DNA of 33,974 nt from a virus: the IMG/VR virus record IMGVR_UViG_3300023184_002005, positions 1-33,974 of that record; one strand, 5' to 3'. Position numbers and translations under genes: made by a program. Shown here in pieces: positions 8,557-16,494 of the stretch. The notes under the pieces were generated by a model. It did no database searches. It saw only the letters and a list, made by a program, of their open reading frames with translations, and had not been told where the DNA came from. Positions within the stretch are counted from its first letter, which is position 1. Every line of letters begins with the position of its first letter.

Positions 8557-9318
8557 ATGGCAACTTTTAGTTTTGAAGAAGCGTTAGGACTGCCTGCACC
8601 TGCAGCGCCAGCGACTAAACCGCGCTCTGTTCAGCCGGTTGTAATGCCACAGACTGCGGCATCTGCGCCTGCGCCTGATCCATTGGTTGCCGCAATGCAA
8701 ACAATGAAAGCTGGTGCGGTTGCCCCTGCTGCAATTGCAAGTGCATCATTGCCGCGCCAACCAGGAGAAAGCCCACGCGCTTACGACACACGCATGGCAA
8801 TTGCCCGCGCAGAGGCCGATAAAGCGGCAAGGGAAGCCGTTGCGCCTAAACCCGTCAATGATCCTGCGGCGTTTTCAGCTAAAGAACAAAAGCTGAAAGA
8901 CTTTGAAGGGTATTTGACCGATTACAAAAACGAACTAGCAAAAAACCTTACTGTTTTTCCGACCAAAATACCTTTGATTCCATCTCAAGGGATTGAAATT
9001 CCATTGCCGGTTGGGTCTGATACGGCCCGTATGCAAGCTAAGTACAACGCCCTTTTGATGGGTGTAAAAGATGCGTACCAATTGGGCGCATTAGCAGGGC
9101 CGGACATGAGCATTGTTGAGGCGCAGATCACAAATCCTGCATCGATCTCGGGAATGATGCATAGCAAAGAAGCATTTGGCGAACAAGTCAAGGTTTTGGA
9201 TGACATTCTTAGCAGAGCAAAATCCAACCTTGAAACTTCTTACGGGCGCAAAATAAATTACGGGCCATCCGGCGCACCGGCGCAAGGTAGCGACCCACTT
9301 ATGCTGCGGAGACGTTAA
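8557..9318 (+). CDS. Putative internal virion protein C
   Basis: 253 residues. A Pro/Ala-rich N-terminal third is followed by a helical charged region. The conserved-looking block from TARMQAKYNALLMGVKDAY, through LGALAGPDMSIVEAQI, to FGEQVKVLDDIL (about 155-225) recurs in podoviral ejection-type proteins. The ribosome site is GAGGG shortly before the ATG. The stop overlaps the next start by one base, so it is translationally coupled to the large ejection protein. Confidence 0.6.
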   Translation: MATFSFEEALGLPAPAAPATKPRSVQPVVMPQTAASAPAPDPLVAAMQTMKAGAVAPAAIASASLPRQPGESPRAYDTRMAIARAEADKAAREAVAPKPVNDPAAFSAKEQKLKDFEGYLTDYKNELAKNLTVFPTKIPLIPSQGIEIPLPVGSDTARMQAKYNALLMGVKDAYQLGALAGPDMSIVEAQITNPASISGMMHSKEAFGEQVKVLDDILSRAKSNLETSYGRKINYGPSGAPAQGSDPLMLRRR

Positions 9319-11114
9319 TGGCAACACTTGCTGAATTTCGCACAAAATATCCCCAATACAACGATATGCCGGACGTTGAACTGGCTGATTCGCTGCATCA
9401 AAAATTCTATTCCGACATTCCAAGACCGCAGTTTTTCCAACAGCTTGACATTGTTGGATCGCAATTGCCTGGCAGCGAAAAAACCATCACATTGCCCAAA
9501 GCCCAGCCAAGCATCATGGACAGGCTTGGCGCTGTTTTGGAAGTCCCTGCAACAATGGCAACGGGGTTGGTATCAAGCGCAGCAGCCGTGCCTTATGGCC
9601 TTTACAAAGGCATCACCAGCGGCAAGTATGGAACGCCCGAAGGCGTACAAATAGGCCAACGTGAAGCGCAAGCATTTCAAGAGCGCAATACTTACCAACC
9701 GCGCACAGAAACGGCACAGGACGTTCTAGGCGGCATGGCAAAGGCTCTTAGCGCAGTACCGCCAACCCTTGGCGCAACGGGCAGCGCATTGACGGCTCTT
9801 GCACCGGCGGCGGTAGGCCAAATGCGGATGGCGGTGGTTCCCACTGTGGCGGCTACTCAGCAACGCATGGCGGCTCTTTTAACGCCTAAATCCACAATGA
9901 TGGGCGGCGGTGCAGCATCCGCAGATGAAGCCCTAGTGCGCCAACAACGGGCTTTAAGCCAAGGAATTCCGCTGACCAAAGGCCAGCAATTGCAAGATTT
10001 TGCACAGCAACAATTTGAATCCGATGTAGTTAAGCAAAGCCCTGACCTTGCCAAAGGTTTGCAAGAATTCAAGACTCAACAAAAGAAAGACATCCAAGGA
10101 CGTTTTGAACAATTGATTGACCAAACCGGCGTTGACGTTGATGTTTCAAATCCACGCAAGGTTGGCGCAATTGTGGATTCCGCATTGGTTAAGCAATTTG
10201 AGGCAAAGCAAAAATTGGTAAATGATGCCTACCAAAAAGCTAGAGATGCGGGCGAAACCAAAGCAATAGTAGACACATCAAGATTGGATCAATGGCTTGC
10301 TGACAATGCGCCCGAGGCCATTTCTGTGCCTCAAATCAATTCCATCAAAGCTAAATTGGATGCGTTGAAAACAGCCACCGGTGGAAAAGTAACCGTGGAT
10401 GACTTGGAAAATCTCTACAAAGCTGCCGGACAACTTGGCAAGCCAGGCGACCCATCAAATGTGTTTATGAGGCAAGTCAAAGGCGTAATCAATGATGTGA
10501 CTGAAGGCGCTGGTGGTGATCTTTACCGCGCCGCCCGTGCAGAACGCGCAGGCTTGGGTAGGCAATATGAAGACACTTACAGGGTTGCCAAGCTATTGGG
10601 CACAAAGGGCGGCTACGCTGACCGCGCCGTGGCATTGGATGATGTGTTCTCCCATGTTGTCCTTGATGGCGATTTGGATCAAATGCGGACAATCACAAAG
10701 TTGCTCAAAAATGGCGGCGAAGACGGGCAAAAAGCCTATGCCGCACTGCAAGGTCAGACCATCCAATACCTTAAAGACCAGCTTAATAAAAACACAAGCG
10801 GCAAACTGTCCTATGACGCATTTGCCAAGACACTTGCGACATTGGACAAAGAGGGCAAGCTGGACTATATGTTTGGCAAAAAAGGCCGCGAAACCCTTAC
10901 AGAATTGCAAGGCACGTTGCGCGATGCGCTTGTTGAAATTCCTGGCACGGTCAACTATTCCAACACCGGCAGCGTAGTTGTGCGGGCATTGGACAAGCTG
11001 GCTGCATTGCGGATTCCATTGGCAAAAACAGTCGCTGACATTGCCAAGGAAAGCGAACTAAAGAAAAAAGTTGAACAATCCATCACTTATGATGCAACAA
11101 AGGTGAAACCATGA
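9318..11114 (+). CDS. Large internal virion (ejection) protein
   Basis: 598 residues. The N-terminus MATLAEFRTKYPQYNDMPDVELADSLHQKFYSDIP is a common opening module of podovirus head-interior proteins. Residues about 70-185 are Ala/Gly/Val-rich with two moderately hydrophobic stretches (AVLEVPATMATGLVSSAAAV and SALTALAPAAVGQM) that could insert into membrane. The remaining about 400 residues are long charged helices. Length, order after two related genes and position before the fibre suggest the equivalent of T7 gp16 or P22 gp16/gp20. I see no lysozyme or transglycosylase motif. Confidence 0.65.
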   Translation: MATLAEFRTKYPQYNDMPDVELADSLHQKFYSDIPRPQFFQQLDIVGSQLPGSEKTITLPKAQPSIMDRLGAVLEVPATMATGLVSSAAAVPYGLYKGITSGKYGTPEGVQIGQREAQAFQERNTYQPRTETAQDVLGGMAKALSAVPPTLGATGSALTALAPAAVGQMRMAVVPTVAATQQRMAALLTPKSTMMGGGAASADEALVRQQRALSQGIPLTKGQQLQDFAQQQFESDVVKQSPDLAKGLQEFKTQQKKDIQGRFEQLIDQTGVDVDVSNPRKVGAIVDSALVKQFEAKQKLVNDAYQKARDAGETKAIVDTSRLDQWLADNAPEAISVPQINSIKAKLDALKTATGGKVTVDDLENLYKAAGQLGKPGDPSNVFMRQVKGVINDVTEGAGGDLYRAARAERAGLGRQYEDTYRVAKLLGTKGGYADRAVALDDVFSHVVLDGDLDQMRTITKLLKNGGEDGQKAYAALQGQTIQYLKDQLNKNTSGKLSYDAFAKTLATLDKEGKLDYMFGKKGRETLTELQGTLRDALVEIPGTVNYSNTGSVVVRALDKLAALRIPLAKTVADIAKESELKKKVEQSITYDATKVKP

Positions 11115-12619
11115 GTTACAACGGCTCCGGCACATTTCAGATTAACACCTCAGGCCAGCCCGTGATAACCGGCACGGTTATCAGCAGCACTGCATTCAAC
11201 GCCTTAACCGCAGACTTAGCCACCGGTCTATCCACTGCAATTACAAAAGACGGGCAGACGGCAACCACTGTGCGAATCCCGTTTGCACAAGGCATCAACT
11301 CAAGCCTTGCCACAGACTCCACAAGCGGCTCTACAGGCTCGATCTTTACCGCTGGCGGGGTAGGTATTGCCAAGGCTTTGTTTGTTGGAACAAACGCCAC
11401 TGTTGTGGGCACTTTGGGCGTTACTGGCGCAGCAACATTTAGCGCAACACCTATCTTTTCTGCGCTGACAGCATCAAGTGCAGTGGCAACCGATGCATCT
11501 AAAAACTTGGTCAGCGTCACCAATACCGGCACGGGCAGCAATGTCCTTGCAACAAGCCCCACATTGGTAACGCCTATTCTTGGAACGCCACAAAGCGGCA
11601 CATTGACCAATGCAACAGGATTGCCGTTATCTACAGGGGTTACAGGCACATTGCTTGAAGCTAATGGCGGTACAGGCACAACAGTGGGCTACAACGGCTT
11701 CAAAAACCGCATCATCAACGGCGCGATGGTGACTGACCAGCGCAATGCTGGGGCAGCACAAACTATCACGGCGGCGGCAGCATTGGCTTATACCGTGGAC
11801 AGGTGGTATGGCTACTGCACGGGCGCAAACGTAACGGGTCAGCAAGTGGCTGGTTCAACAACACCATCAGTCACACAGAACAGATACAGGTTTACAGGCG
11901 CGGCATCAGTTACCGCAGTAGGTTTTGGTCAACGCATTGAGCAAAAAAATTCTTACGATTTAGCTGGCTCTACTTGTACATTGTCGGCAGATTTGGCTAT
12001 ATCTGCAACATTGACCACAGTTACATGGACTGCCTATTACGCTACAACAACTGCGGATACGTTTGGTTCATTGGCAAGCCCAACCGTTACTCAAATTGCC
12101 ACAGGAACATTCACAGTCAGCGCAACAGTTACCAACTTTTCAGCAAATATTAGCGTCCCCGCTGCGGCTACTACCGGTATACAAATTTTGTTTACTGTTG
12201 GCGCATTGACTGCTGGATTGACATGGACAATTGGTAATGTACAGCTAGAAAAAGGCAGCACAGCCACATCGTTTGATTACCGTCCATATGTGACTGAGTT
12301 GGCTTTGTGCGAAAGGTATTGTTTTGTTCCGGCATCAACTTCCCGTTATATTGGACAGTGTGATTCAACGACTAGAGCTTTAATAATATATGTTTTCCCA
12401 CAAACAATGAGAACAGGGCCAAGCGCAACATTAGCATCTGCGACTTCCTATATTGTAACAACTGCAACTGGTGGAACTATAGCTTCAACGGCTGTTTCGT
12501 TATCTGGAGGTTTTTTAAATACTGCTCAGCTTGCAATAACTGTTGCGTCTGGTTTGGTTGCGGGAAATGCGACAATTGTTACAGCAAACGGAACAACAAT
12601 ATTTTCAGCGGAGTTATAA
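11111..12619 (+). CDS. Tail fibre with carbohydrate-binding-like domain
   Basis: Residues 1-190 are Thr/Ser/Gly/Ala-rich and beta-repetitive, as in fibre shafts, ending in an ANGGTGTTVGYNGFKN segment. From KNRIINGAMVTDQRNAGAAQT to NVQLEKGSTATSFDYRPYVTELALCERY (about 195-395) is a jelly-roll module seen in many phage fibres that bind surface glycans. The C-terminal about 100 residues form a separate beta-rich tip, less GC-rich at DNA level than the shaft, which would suit a swapped receptor-binding end. Its start overlaps the preceding stop (ATGA). Confidence 0.8.
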   Translation: MSYNGSGTFQINTSGQPVITGTVISSTAFNALTADLATGLSTAITKDGQTATTVRIPFAQGINSSLATDSTSGSTGSIFTAGGVGIAKALFVGTNATVVGTLGVTGAATFSATPIFSALTASSAVATDASKNLVSVTNTGTGSNVLATSPTLVTPILGTPQSGTLTNATGLPLSTGVTGTLLEANGGTGTTVGYNGFKNRIINGAMVTDQRNAGAAQTITAAAALAYTVDRWYGYCTGANVTGQQVAGSTTPSVTQNRYRFTGAASVTAVGFGQRIEQKNSYDLAGSTCTLSADLAISATLTTVTWTAYYATTTADTFGSLASPTVTQIATGTFTVSATVTNFSANISVPAAATTGIQILFTVGALTAGLTWTIGNVQLEKGSTATSFDYRPYVTELALCERYCFVPASTSRYIGQCDSTTRALIIYVFPQTMRTGPSATLASATSYIVTTATGGTIASTAVSLSGGFLNTAQLAITVASGLVAGNATIVTANGTTIFSAEL

Positions 12620-12781
12620 ATGTATAAATTAGAAAAGCCAGATTTAGCGGATAACACAGTTAAAGTTGTGCAGCGTATTTCAGACAATACTTTCATCCCC
12701 TTTGACCCCGATAACACCGATTACCAGCAATACCTTGAATGGCTTGCTGAAGGCAACACGCCACAACCAGCGGACGAATGA
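12620..12781 (+). CDS. Small fibre-associated protein (53 aa)
   Basis: Translates as MYKLEKPDLADNTVKVVQRI followed by a short acidic region ending QYLEWLAEGNTPQPADE. The D-Y-x-x-Y-L-x-W-x-A-x-G-N-T-P ending is widespread directly downstream of phage tail fibres and resembles tail-fibre-assembly proteins. I infer a chaperone or assembly role. It begins immediately after the fibre stop, and its own stop forms ATGA with the next gene. Confidence 0.72.
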   Translation: MYKLEKPDLADNTVKVVQRISDNTFIPFDPDNTDYQQYLEWLAEGNTPQPADE

Positions 12782-13017
12782 TTATGGAATTCCAGCCAAT
12801 GTTCAACTTTATCGGTGGCGCAATCCTGGTCGCTATTGGCTGGTGGTGTAAAGAAATATGGGACTCGGTAAAAGCCCTAAAAGCTGACATCAAAGCCATT
12901 GAAATTGACTTGCCCAAAAATTACGTCAGCAAGGCAGATATTGAGAGCCGCCTGGACAAAATTGATGCGACTTTAGAGCGCATTTTTGACAAGCTAGAAG
13001 CAAAAGCCGACAAATGA
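12778..13017 (+). CDS. Small membrane protein with coiled coil (lysis cassette)
   Basis: 79 residues. One transmembrane helix (FNFIGGAILVAIGWWCKEIW, about 9-28) is followed by a charged coiled coil (VKALKADIKAIEIDLP, then IESRLDKIDATLERIFDKL). Single-pass proteins of this form commonly open podovirus lysis cassettes and may act as a holin partner or spanin-like factor. No lipobox is present. ATGA overlap with the preceding gene. An internal ATG at 12784 is a possible alternative start. Confidence 0.7.
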   Translation: MIMEFQPMFNFIGGAILVAIGWWCKEIWDSVKALKADIKAIEIDLPKNYVSKADIESRLDKIDATLERIFDKLEAKADK

Positions 13018-13293
13018 ATGCGCGGCCTTGTCATTTTTTTAATTGCCGTTTTTGTGTATGGCGCAACGGTCAAACGTGAATGCAGCGTTTCTGAGTTTGT
13101 AAACCTTATGTACTCAACCAATGATCCAAAAGAACGCGCAAACAAGGCATGGGAATGGTTGGATGAATCAGGGCCGGTTTGCAGCAAACAGCAATTGACA
13201 TTGATTTACGCAAATTTGCCAACCCTTATGGGGTCATCTGACAGCATGAAAATACGGGCAAGAATTGAGCAATTGCATGAAAGGGCAAAGTGA
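13018..13293 (+). CDS. Exported or membrane-anchored small protein (lysis cassette)
   Basis: 91 residues with an N-terminal hydrophobic segment (GLVIFLIAVFVYGATV, 3-18) that could be a signal peptide or anchor. A periplasmic-type helical domain follows with two cysteines (ECS near 23 and VCS near 55) that could form a disulphide. It starts directly after the preceding stop and lies between two membrane proteins. An i-spanin-like role is possible but I see no direct proof. Confidence 0.6.
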   Translation: MRGLVIFLIAVFVYGATVKRECSVSEFVNLMYSTNDPKERANKAWEWLDESGPVCSKQQLTLIYANLPTLMGSSDSMKIRARIEQLHERAK

Positions 13294-13544
13294 TGGACGC
13301 TAAAGACCGGTTGATTTATTGGGTGACCATGATGGTGACCGCAACCCTTTGCTCTGTGGTTGTTGTCCTAATCGGGGCGCTTGTGCATGGGTTGTTTGTG
13401 AAAGAAGTAGACAATACCAAGATTTTTGAAATCATTGGCCCTGCATTTCAGACCATTGTGGGCGGACTCATCGGATGGCTTAGTGGCTTGAAGGTCGGTA
13501 GCCACATGGATGAAATCAAAGTAGGAGAAACAAATGGCGCTTGA
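13293..13544 (+). CDS. Two-TM small membrane protein, holin candidate
   Basis: 83 residues from ATG 13293 (a GTG at 13290 is also possible). There are two hydrophobic helices, VTMMVTATLCSVVVVLIGAL (about 11-30) and IIGPAFQTIVGGLIGWLSGL (about 47-66), with short charged ends. Size and topology fit class II holins or antiholins. It is coupled to the preceding gene through the shared A of TGATG and overlaps the 3-TM holin by 11 bases. Confidence 0.65.
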   Translation: MDAKDRLIYWVTMMVTATLCSVVVVLIGALVHGLFVKEVDNTKIFEIIGPAFQTIVGGLIGWLSGLKVGSHMDEIKVGETNGA

Positions 13545-13941
13545 CCCCGTATCTGCACTGCTCGACATTGGTGGCAAAGTCATGGATCGGCTGTGGCCTG
13601 ATCCGGCACAGGCTGCTGCCGCAAAACTAGAACTTTTTAAGCTACAGCAATCCGGCGAATTGGCAATGATTGCGGGCCAGCTTGACATCAACAAGGCAGA
13701 GGCAGCAAACCCTAGCGTGTTTGTCAGCGGTTGGCGACCAGGCATTGGTTGGGTGTGTGGCGCAGGCTTTGCCGTCCAGTTTGTTATTGGCCCGTTGGCT
13801 GAATGGGGAAGCGCAATCTATGGTCACCCTATCAAATTTCCAAGCATGGACATGGGCACAATGATGCCTTTGCTTTTGGGAATGCTTGGCCTTGGCGGTA
13901 TGCGTACTGCTGAAAAAATCAATGGGGTTGCTGCCAAATGA
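13534..13941 (+). CDS. Holin of the 3-TM family
   Basis: The 135-residue protein has an N-terminal amphipathic domain (PVSALLDIGGKVMDRLWPDP, then AKLELFKLQQSGE). The family motif around VSGWRPGIGWVCGAGFAVQF (about 64-83) starts the first membrane helix. MGTMMPLLLGMLGLGGMRTAEKI near the C-terminus matches the typical ending of Holin_3TMs proteins. It would permeabilise the inner membrane at the end of infection. It precedes the endopeptidase with ATGA coupling. Confidence 0.85.
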   Translation: MALDPVSALLDIGGKVMDRLWPDPAQAAAAKLELFKLQQSGELAMIAGQLDINKAEAANPSVFVSGWRPGIGWVCGAGFAVQFVIGPLAEWGSAIYGHPIKFPSMDMGTMMPLLLGMLGLGGMRTAEKINGVAAK

Positions 13942-14354
13942 TCAATTCCCGCAGTTTGGATGACTTAGCCCCGCCCGTTAAACAGCGGGCACAAGCGTTT
14001 GTAGATGCTGCCAAGGCCAAGGGCATTGATTTGCTGGTGACCTCCACTTACCGCGACAACGAAAGCCAAAACGCGCTTTACGCCCAAGGGCGCACAACGC
14101 CTGGCAACATAGTGACAAGAGCCAAAGCAGGGCAATCATGGCACAACCACCGCTGCGCCCTAGATGTTGTGCCGCTGGTCAATGGAAAAGCAATATGGGA
14201 CGATCAGGCCATGTGGAAACAAGTGGGCGAGATTGGCAAATCTTGCGGCTTAGAATGGGCTGGTGATTGGAAGACGTTTAAAGAATACCCGCACTTTCAA
14301 TATACGGGTGGAATGACTCTTGCCCAACTTCAACAAGGCGCAAAAATAGCTTAA
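13938..14354 (+). CDS. Endolysin: M15-family L-alanyl-D-glutamate endopeptidase
   Basis: 138 residues of the VanY/CwlK type. Zinc ligands appear as H69 and D76 in SWHNHRCALDVV (67-78) and H119 in EYPHFQY. The upstream block TSTYRDNESQNALYAQGRT (36-54) is the family's substrate-side motif. Glycine, usual two residues before the conserved Ala of the first motif, is replaced here by arginine. It would cut the peptide stem of peptidoglycan. There is no signal peptide, so it depends on the holin. Its stop interlocks with the stop of the convergent gene. Confidence 0.88.
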   Translation: MINSRSLDDLAPPVKQRAQAFVDAAKAKGIDLLVTSTYRDNESQNALYAQGRTTPGNIVTRAKAGQSWHNHRCALDVVPLVNGKAIWDDQAMWKQVGEIGKSCGLEWAGDWKTFKEYPHFQYTGGMTLAQLQQGAKIA

Positions 14355-14524
14355 TTTGTTTGTGTTTTGACTTGATGCACTAATGCGGAATGCATTTTTG
14401 AAACTTCAATAAGCGCCTCTAAAGTTAAAGTAATAGCCAAGTCATACTTATTGTCCAGCACGGCCCAATGTGCGTCTTTAAGCGCCTTTTCAGCGTTCAT
14501 GCAAGGTCTTGCGTAATCAATCAT
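14351..14524 (-). CDS. Small hypothetical protein (57 aa)
   Basis: Last gene of the leftward operon. The start is the ATG at 14524, preceded by a GAGGAAG-type site. The product begins MIDYARPCMNAEKALKD and is entirely helical. No family recognised. It overlaps the upstream 123-residue gene by 8 bases. Its TAA lies within the same TTAA as the endolysin stop. Confidence 0.65.
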   Translation of the reverse strand: MIDYARPCMNAEKALKDAHWAVLDNKYDLAITLTLEALIEVSKMHSALVHQVKTQTN

Positions 14525-14888
14525 ATTCTTCCTCTGGTGGTATGCAAGTGTGAATGTCGGATGTACGTAAAGCGCAGCAAGGATAAAGGTTTCCTTGTGG
14601 TAAAGAATAAAGCGCCATGCCAACAGGCAAAACCATTGCGGGGTTTAATGGTTCAACAATAAATCTACCAAAAGACATTCCAGTTACACGGGCTATCGGC
14701 TCCTGCGCTGGCTGTGCCAAAACTGTTCTTTTTCCTTTTTCATAGCCGTCTAAATATGCAATGGTCAACATATCGGATTCATCTTCCAATTTATCCGCAG
14801 CCGCTGCACGTTTGGCTTGGAAGCCACTGCCCCAATCACCCTGCCGCTTGGCAAGGTCGTCAAACGCTTCGTTTTCTGCATCTTTCAT
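14517..14888 (-). CDS. Hypothetical protein (123 aa)
   Basis: Starts at ATG 14888 after a GGGGG stretch. The N-terminus MKDAENEAFDDLAKRQGD is acidic and helical. The region PAQEPIARVTGMSFGRFIVEPL with LPVGMALYSLPQ resembles a small beta module that recurs, fused to varied N-termini, in many phage early hypothetical proteins. It ends with a run of acidic residues. Function unknown. Coupled through ATGA to the gene upstream in the operon. Confidence 0.65.
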   Translation of the reverse strand: MKDAENEAFDDLAKRQGDWGSGFQAKRAAAADKLEDESDMLTIAYLDGYEKGKRTVLAQPAQEPIARVTGMSFGRFIVEPLNPAMVLPVGMALYSLPQGNLYPCCALRTSDIHTCIPPEEEYD

Positions 14889-15001
14889 ATTAGCCCCCAA
14901 ACAATGCTACCAATCACGGTAACGAAAATTAAAAAAAGCAATAGTGCAATAATTGTTTTCAGCAGGTCGAAAAAAAAATCGTTGTCTCCATCGTCGTTCA
15001 T
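14885..15001 (-). CDS. 38-aa single-pass membrane microprotein
   Basis: Starts MNDDGDNDFFFDLLKTIIAL and continues as an uninterrupted hydrophobic helix to WGLI, so the acidic N-terminus is presumably cytoplasmic or periplasmic with one membrane span. A GAGGG lies seven bases before the ATG. Both ends are coupled to neighbours through ATGA. Too short for family recognition. Confidence 0.6.
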   Translation of the reverse strand: MNDDGDNDFFFDLLKTIIALLLFLIFVTVIGSIVWGLI

Positions 15002-15135
15002 TTGCAAACCCTCGCAAAGATTGCCAGCGGGCTGTTGCACGGTGGGTTGTAAAGGGTGTATCCAAAATAAAAAAACATTACCGTAACGGTGGCGCACAAG
15101 CCAATCAAGGCAAAGATGGTTTCAATCAGTCTCAT
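14998..15135 (-). CDS. 45-aa membrane microprotein
   Basis: Starts MRLIETIFALIGLCATVTVM, a hydrophobic helix that could be a signal anchor. A short polar tail with a NPPCNSP turn follows and it ends ARVCK. An AAGG lies eight bases upstream of the ATG at 15135. The stop is shared with the next start (ATGA) and the start overlaps the upstream winged-helix gene by four bases. The tight coupling at both ends argues that it is translated. Confidence 0.6.
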   Translation of the reverse strand: MRLIETIFALIGLCATVTVMFFYFGYTLYNPPCNSPLAIFARVCK

Positions 15136-15428
15136 ATAAATGACCTTTGTTGTGGTTGAAATGCCCATTCACGTTCCAGCCGGTTTGACAATGATTTGAC
15201 CAACTGGCCCGTTTGCTTAATTAACCCCTGGCGTTCCAGTTCGGGCAACCGGCGGCTAATTTGATTCTTGTCCAGCTTAGACAGCAGCATGATGCCGTCT
15301 TTGCCAAGCGCCCCGTACTTTTGCAAGCAATCAACAATGATGATGGCGTGATCTTTTGCCAAACTATAAGCCTGATCTGCCGCCATGTGGCTTGTAATTG
15401 GATCGGTGTTTCTAGAACGGAATGTCAT
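15132..15428 (-). CDS. Winged-helix DNA-binding protein
   Basis: About 98 residues. RNTDPITSHMAADQAYSL, then II...CLQKYGALGKDGI, then DKNQISRRLPELERQGLI, is the small phage winged-helix protein pattern, with SRRLPEL as the recognition-helix region. It probably regulates early genes. Three consecutive ATG codons (15434, 15431, 15428) compete as starts. The last has the best spacing (seven bases) from AGGAG. It overlaps the end of the SSB-like gene. Confidence 0.72.
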   Translation of the reverse strand: MTFRSRNTDPITSHMAADQAYSLAKDHAIIIVDCLQKYGALGKDGIMLLSKLDKNQISRRLPELERQGLIKQTGQLVKSLSNRLEREWAFQPQQRSFI

Positions 15429-15660
15429 CATCATTCTCCTTTGGCAAACCTTGATACTTGTCCTCGCGTGGGCGCGGCTCATTGATAAATGCCCAACCGT
15501 CCCAACCACTTTCTTTTAGCGGAATCACATCCAGTTTGAGCATTTCGCCTTTTTGTGTTTGGATGATTGACCCAATTCGTTGGTAGCGGTTTTTTTGTTG
15601 ACCATCGGAATTGGTGTAGCTTCCAACGATACAAGTGATTTCCATTTTGATTTTTGACAT
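15412..15660 (-). CDS. Mini single-stranded-DNA-binding-like protein
   Basis: 82 residues. The body (MEITCIVGSYTNSDGQQKNR, then IGSIIQTQKGEMLKLDVIP, then WDGWAFINEPRPRE) reads as a short all-beta barrel like the reduced SSB-like proteins of phages. The C-terminus is NDDDIPF, the acidic tip by which bacterial SSB recruits partner proteins. It is half the length of normal SSB (about 160-180). It lies directly after the ERF annealing gene, and its AAAGGG ribosome site overlaps the ERF stop. This supports a recombination or replication role. Confidence 0.72.
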   Translation of the reverse strand: MSKIKMEITCIVGSYTNSDGQQKNRYQRIGSIIQTQKGEMLKLDVIPLKESGWDGWAFINEPRPREDKYQGLPKENDDDIPF

Positions 15661-15662
15661 GA

Positions 15663-16322
15663 TTACCCTTTAAGTGATTCGGCGTGTTTCTTAATGTTGC
15701 TGCGAGTTTTGCTGTCAAGCATTCCCCACAAAGCGGTTTTTTCTTCCACATCGGTGATGCCCGAATATTCTTCAAACGCACCGATTAGGTCATTGGCGCT
15801 CATGCGCTCATCAATGGCTGCTGCAACGTCTGCAACAACTGCCATGCGGGTGGGCGGCACAAGGTCAGTCTTAGTCGCTGACACCTTTGGCGCTGGCGTG
15901 TGCGTGTGTGCATCCGCATCATTGTCGGATTCGGTCGGAATGCTAAATGCTTGAAAACAAGCGTATTTGTAGGCAGCAGACATGGCTTTGTTGGTGGCCT
16001 TATCGCCGCTGTCCATTGCTTCGCCAAAGGTTTTGACGGTGTGTTTTGTGCCATCTTCAGCAGACACAAAATCAAATTCAGCATCCACCGTGACATAAAA
16101 CAATGCCCCGCCTTTTTGCGATACGCGCTCCACACATTCCCGCGACAAAACCCGTGGAAGAATGCATAAACCGTGTTTGGCTAATAGCGGTGCAATGGTG
16201 TTGTAGACATCATCAATGCCCCGAAAGTTGTAACCGCTGCCTTGCATATTGCGGCGGTCTTTCGTAATGCCAAGCACAGACAAATCAGCCTGGACGTTGT
16301 TGATTGCTTTGTAAACTTTCAT
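15663..16322 (-). CDS. erf: ERF-family single-strand annealing protein
   Basis: 219 residues. The N-terminal domain carries the ERF signature: YNFRGIDDVYNTIAPLLAKHGL (31-52), then GEAMDSGDKATNKAMSAAYKYA (100-121). A Thr/Pro-rich linker and helical C-terminal domain follow. ERF proteins coat ssDNA and anneal complementary strands for phage recombination or end-circularisation of headful-packaged genomes. It is coupled by ATGA to the zinc-ribbon gene upstream and two bases from the SSB-like gene downstream, forming the recombination core of the leftward operon. Confidence 0.88.
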   Translation of the reverse strand: MKVYKAINNVQADLSVLGITKDRRNMQGSGYNFRGIDDVYNTIAPLLAKHGLCILPRVLSRECVERVSQKGGALFYVTVDAEFDFVSAEDGTKHTVKTFGEAMDSGDKATNKAMSAAYKYACFQAFSIPTESDNDADAHTHTPAPKVSATKTDLVPPTRMAVVADVAAAIDERMSANDLIGAFEEYSGITDVEEKTALWGMLDSKTRSNIKKHAESLKG

Positions 16323-16471
16323 AGGTCACCCCCAAAATCAATTCCACAATATTCACAATAATAGTGCCAGCAAATGCCAGCTTCGCCCTTTACTTTTTGC
16401 CCACAATCTCGCCCGCATTCGGGGCATTCGTATTCTTCTAATTCACGGTCAGGTTTTACATGGTCATCCAT
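16319..16471 (-). CDS. 50-aa zinc-ribbon protein
   Basis: The ATG at 16471 lies seven bases after AGGAG. The protein has an acidic start (MDDHVKPDRELEEYE) and then CPECGRDC and, 12 residues on, CWHYYCEYCG, enough cysteines for a zinc ribbon. Possible nucleic-acid or protein-interaction role. It ends in ATGA overlap with erf. Confidence 0.65.
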   Translation of the reverse strand: MDDHVKPDRELEEYECPECGRDCGQKVKGEAGICWHYYCEYCGIDFGGDL

Positions 16472-16494
16472 TTTTATGCTCCTAATTTTTTGCA

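Noticed and set aside
11137-11679. Minus-strand 180-codon open frame inside the tail fibre
   Set aside because: Val/Pro-rich mirror of Thr/Gly/Asn-rich fibre codons. No start signal, antisense to a clear gene.
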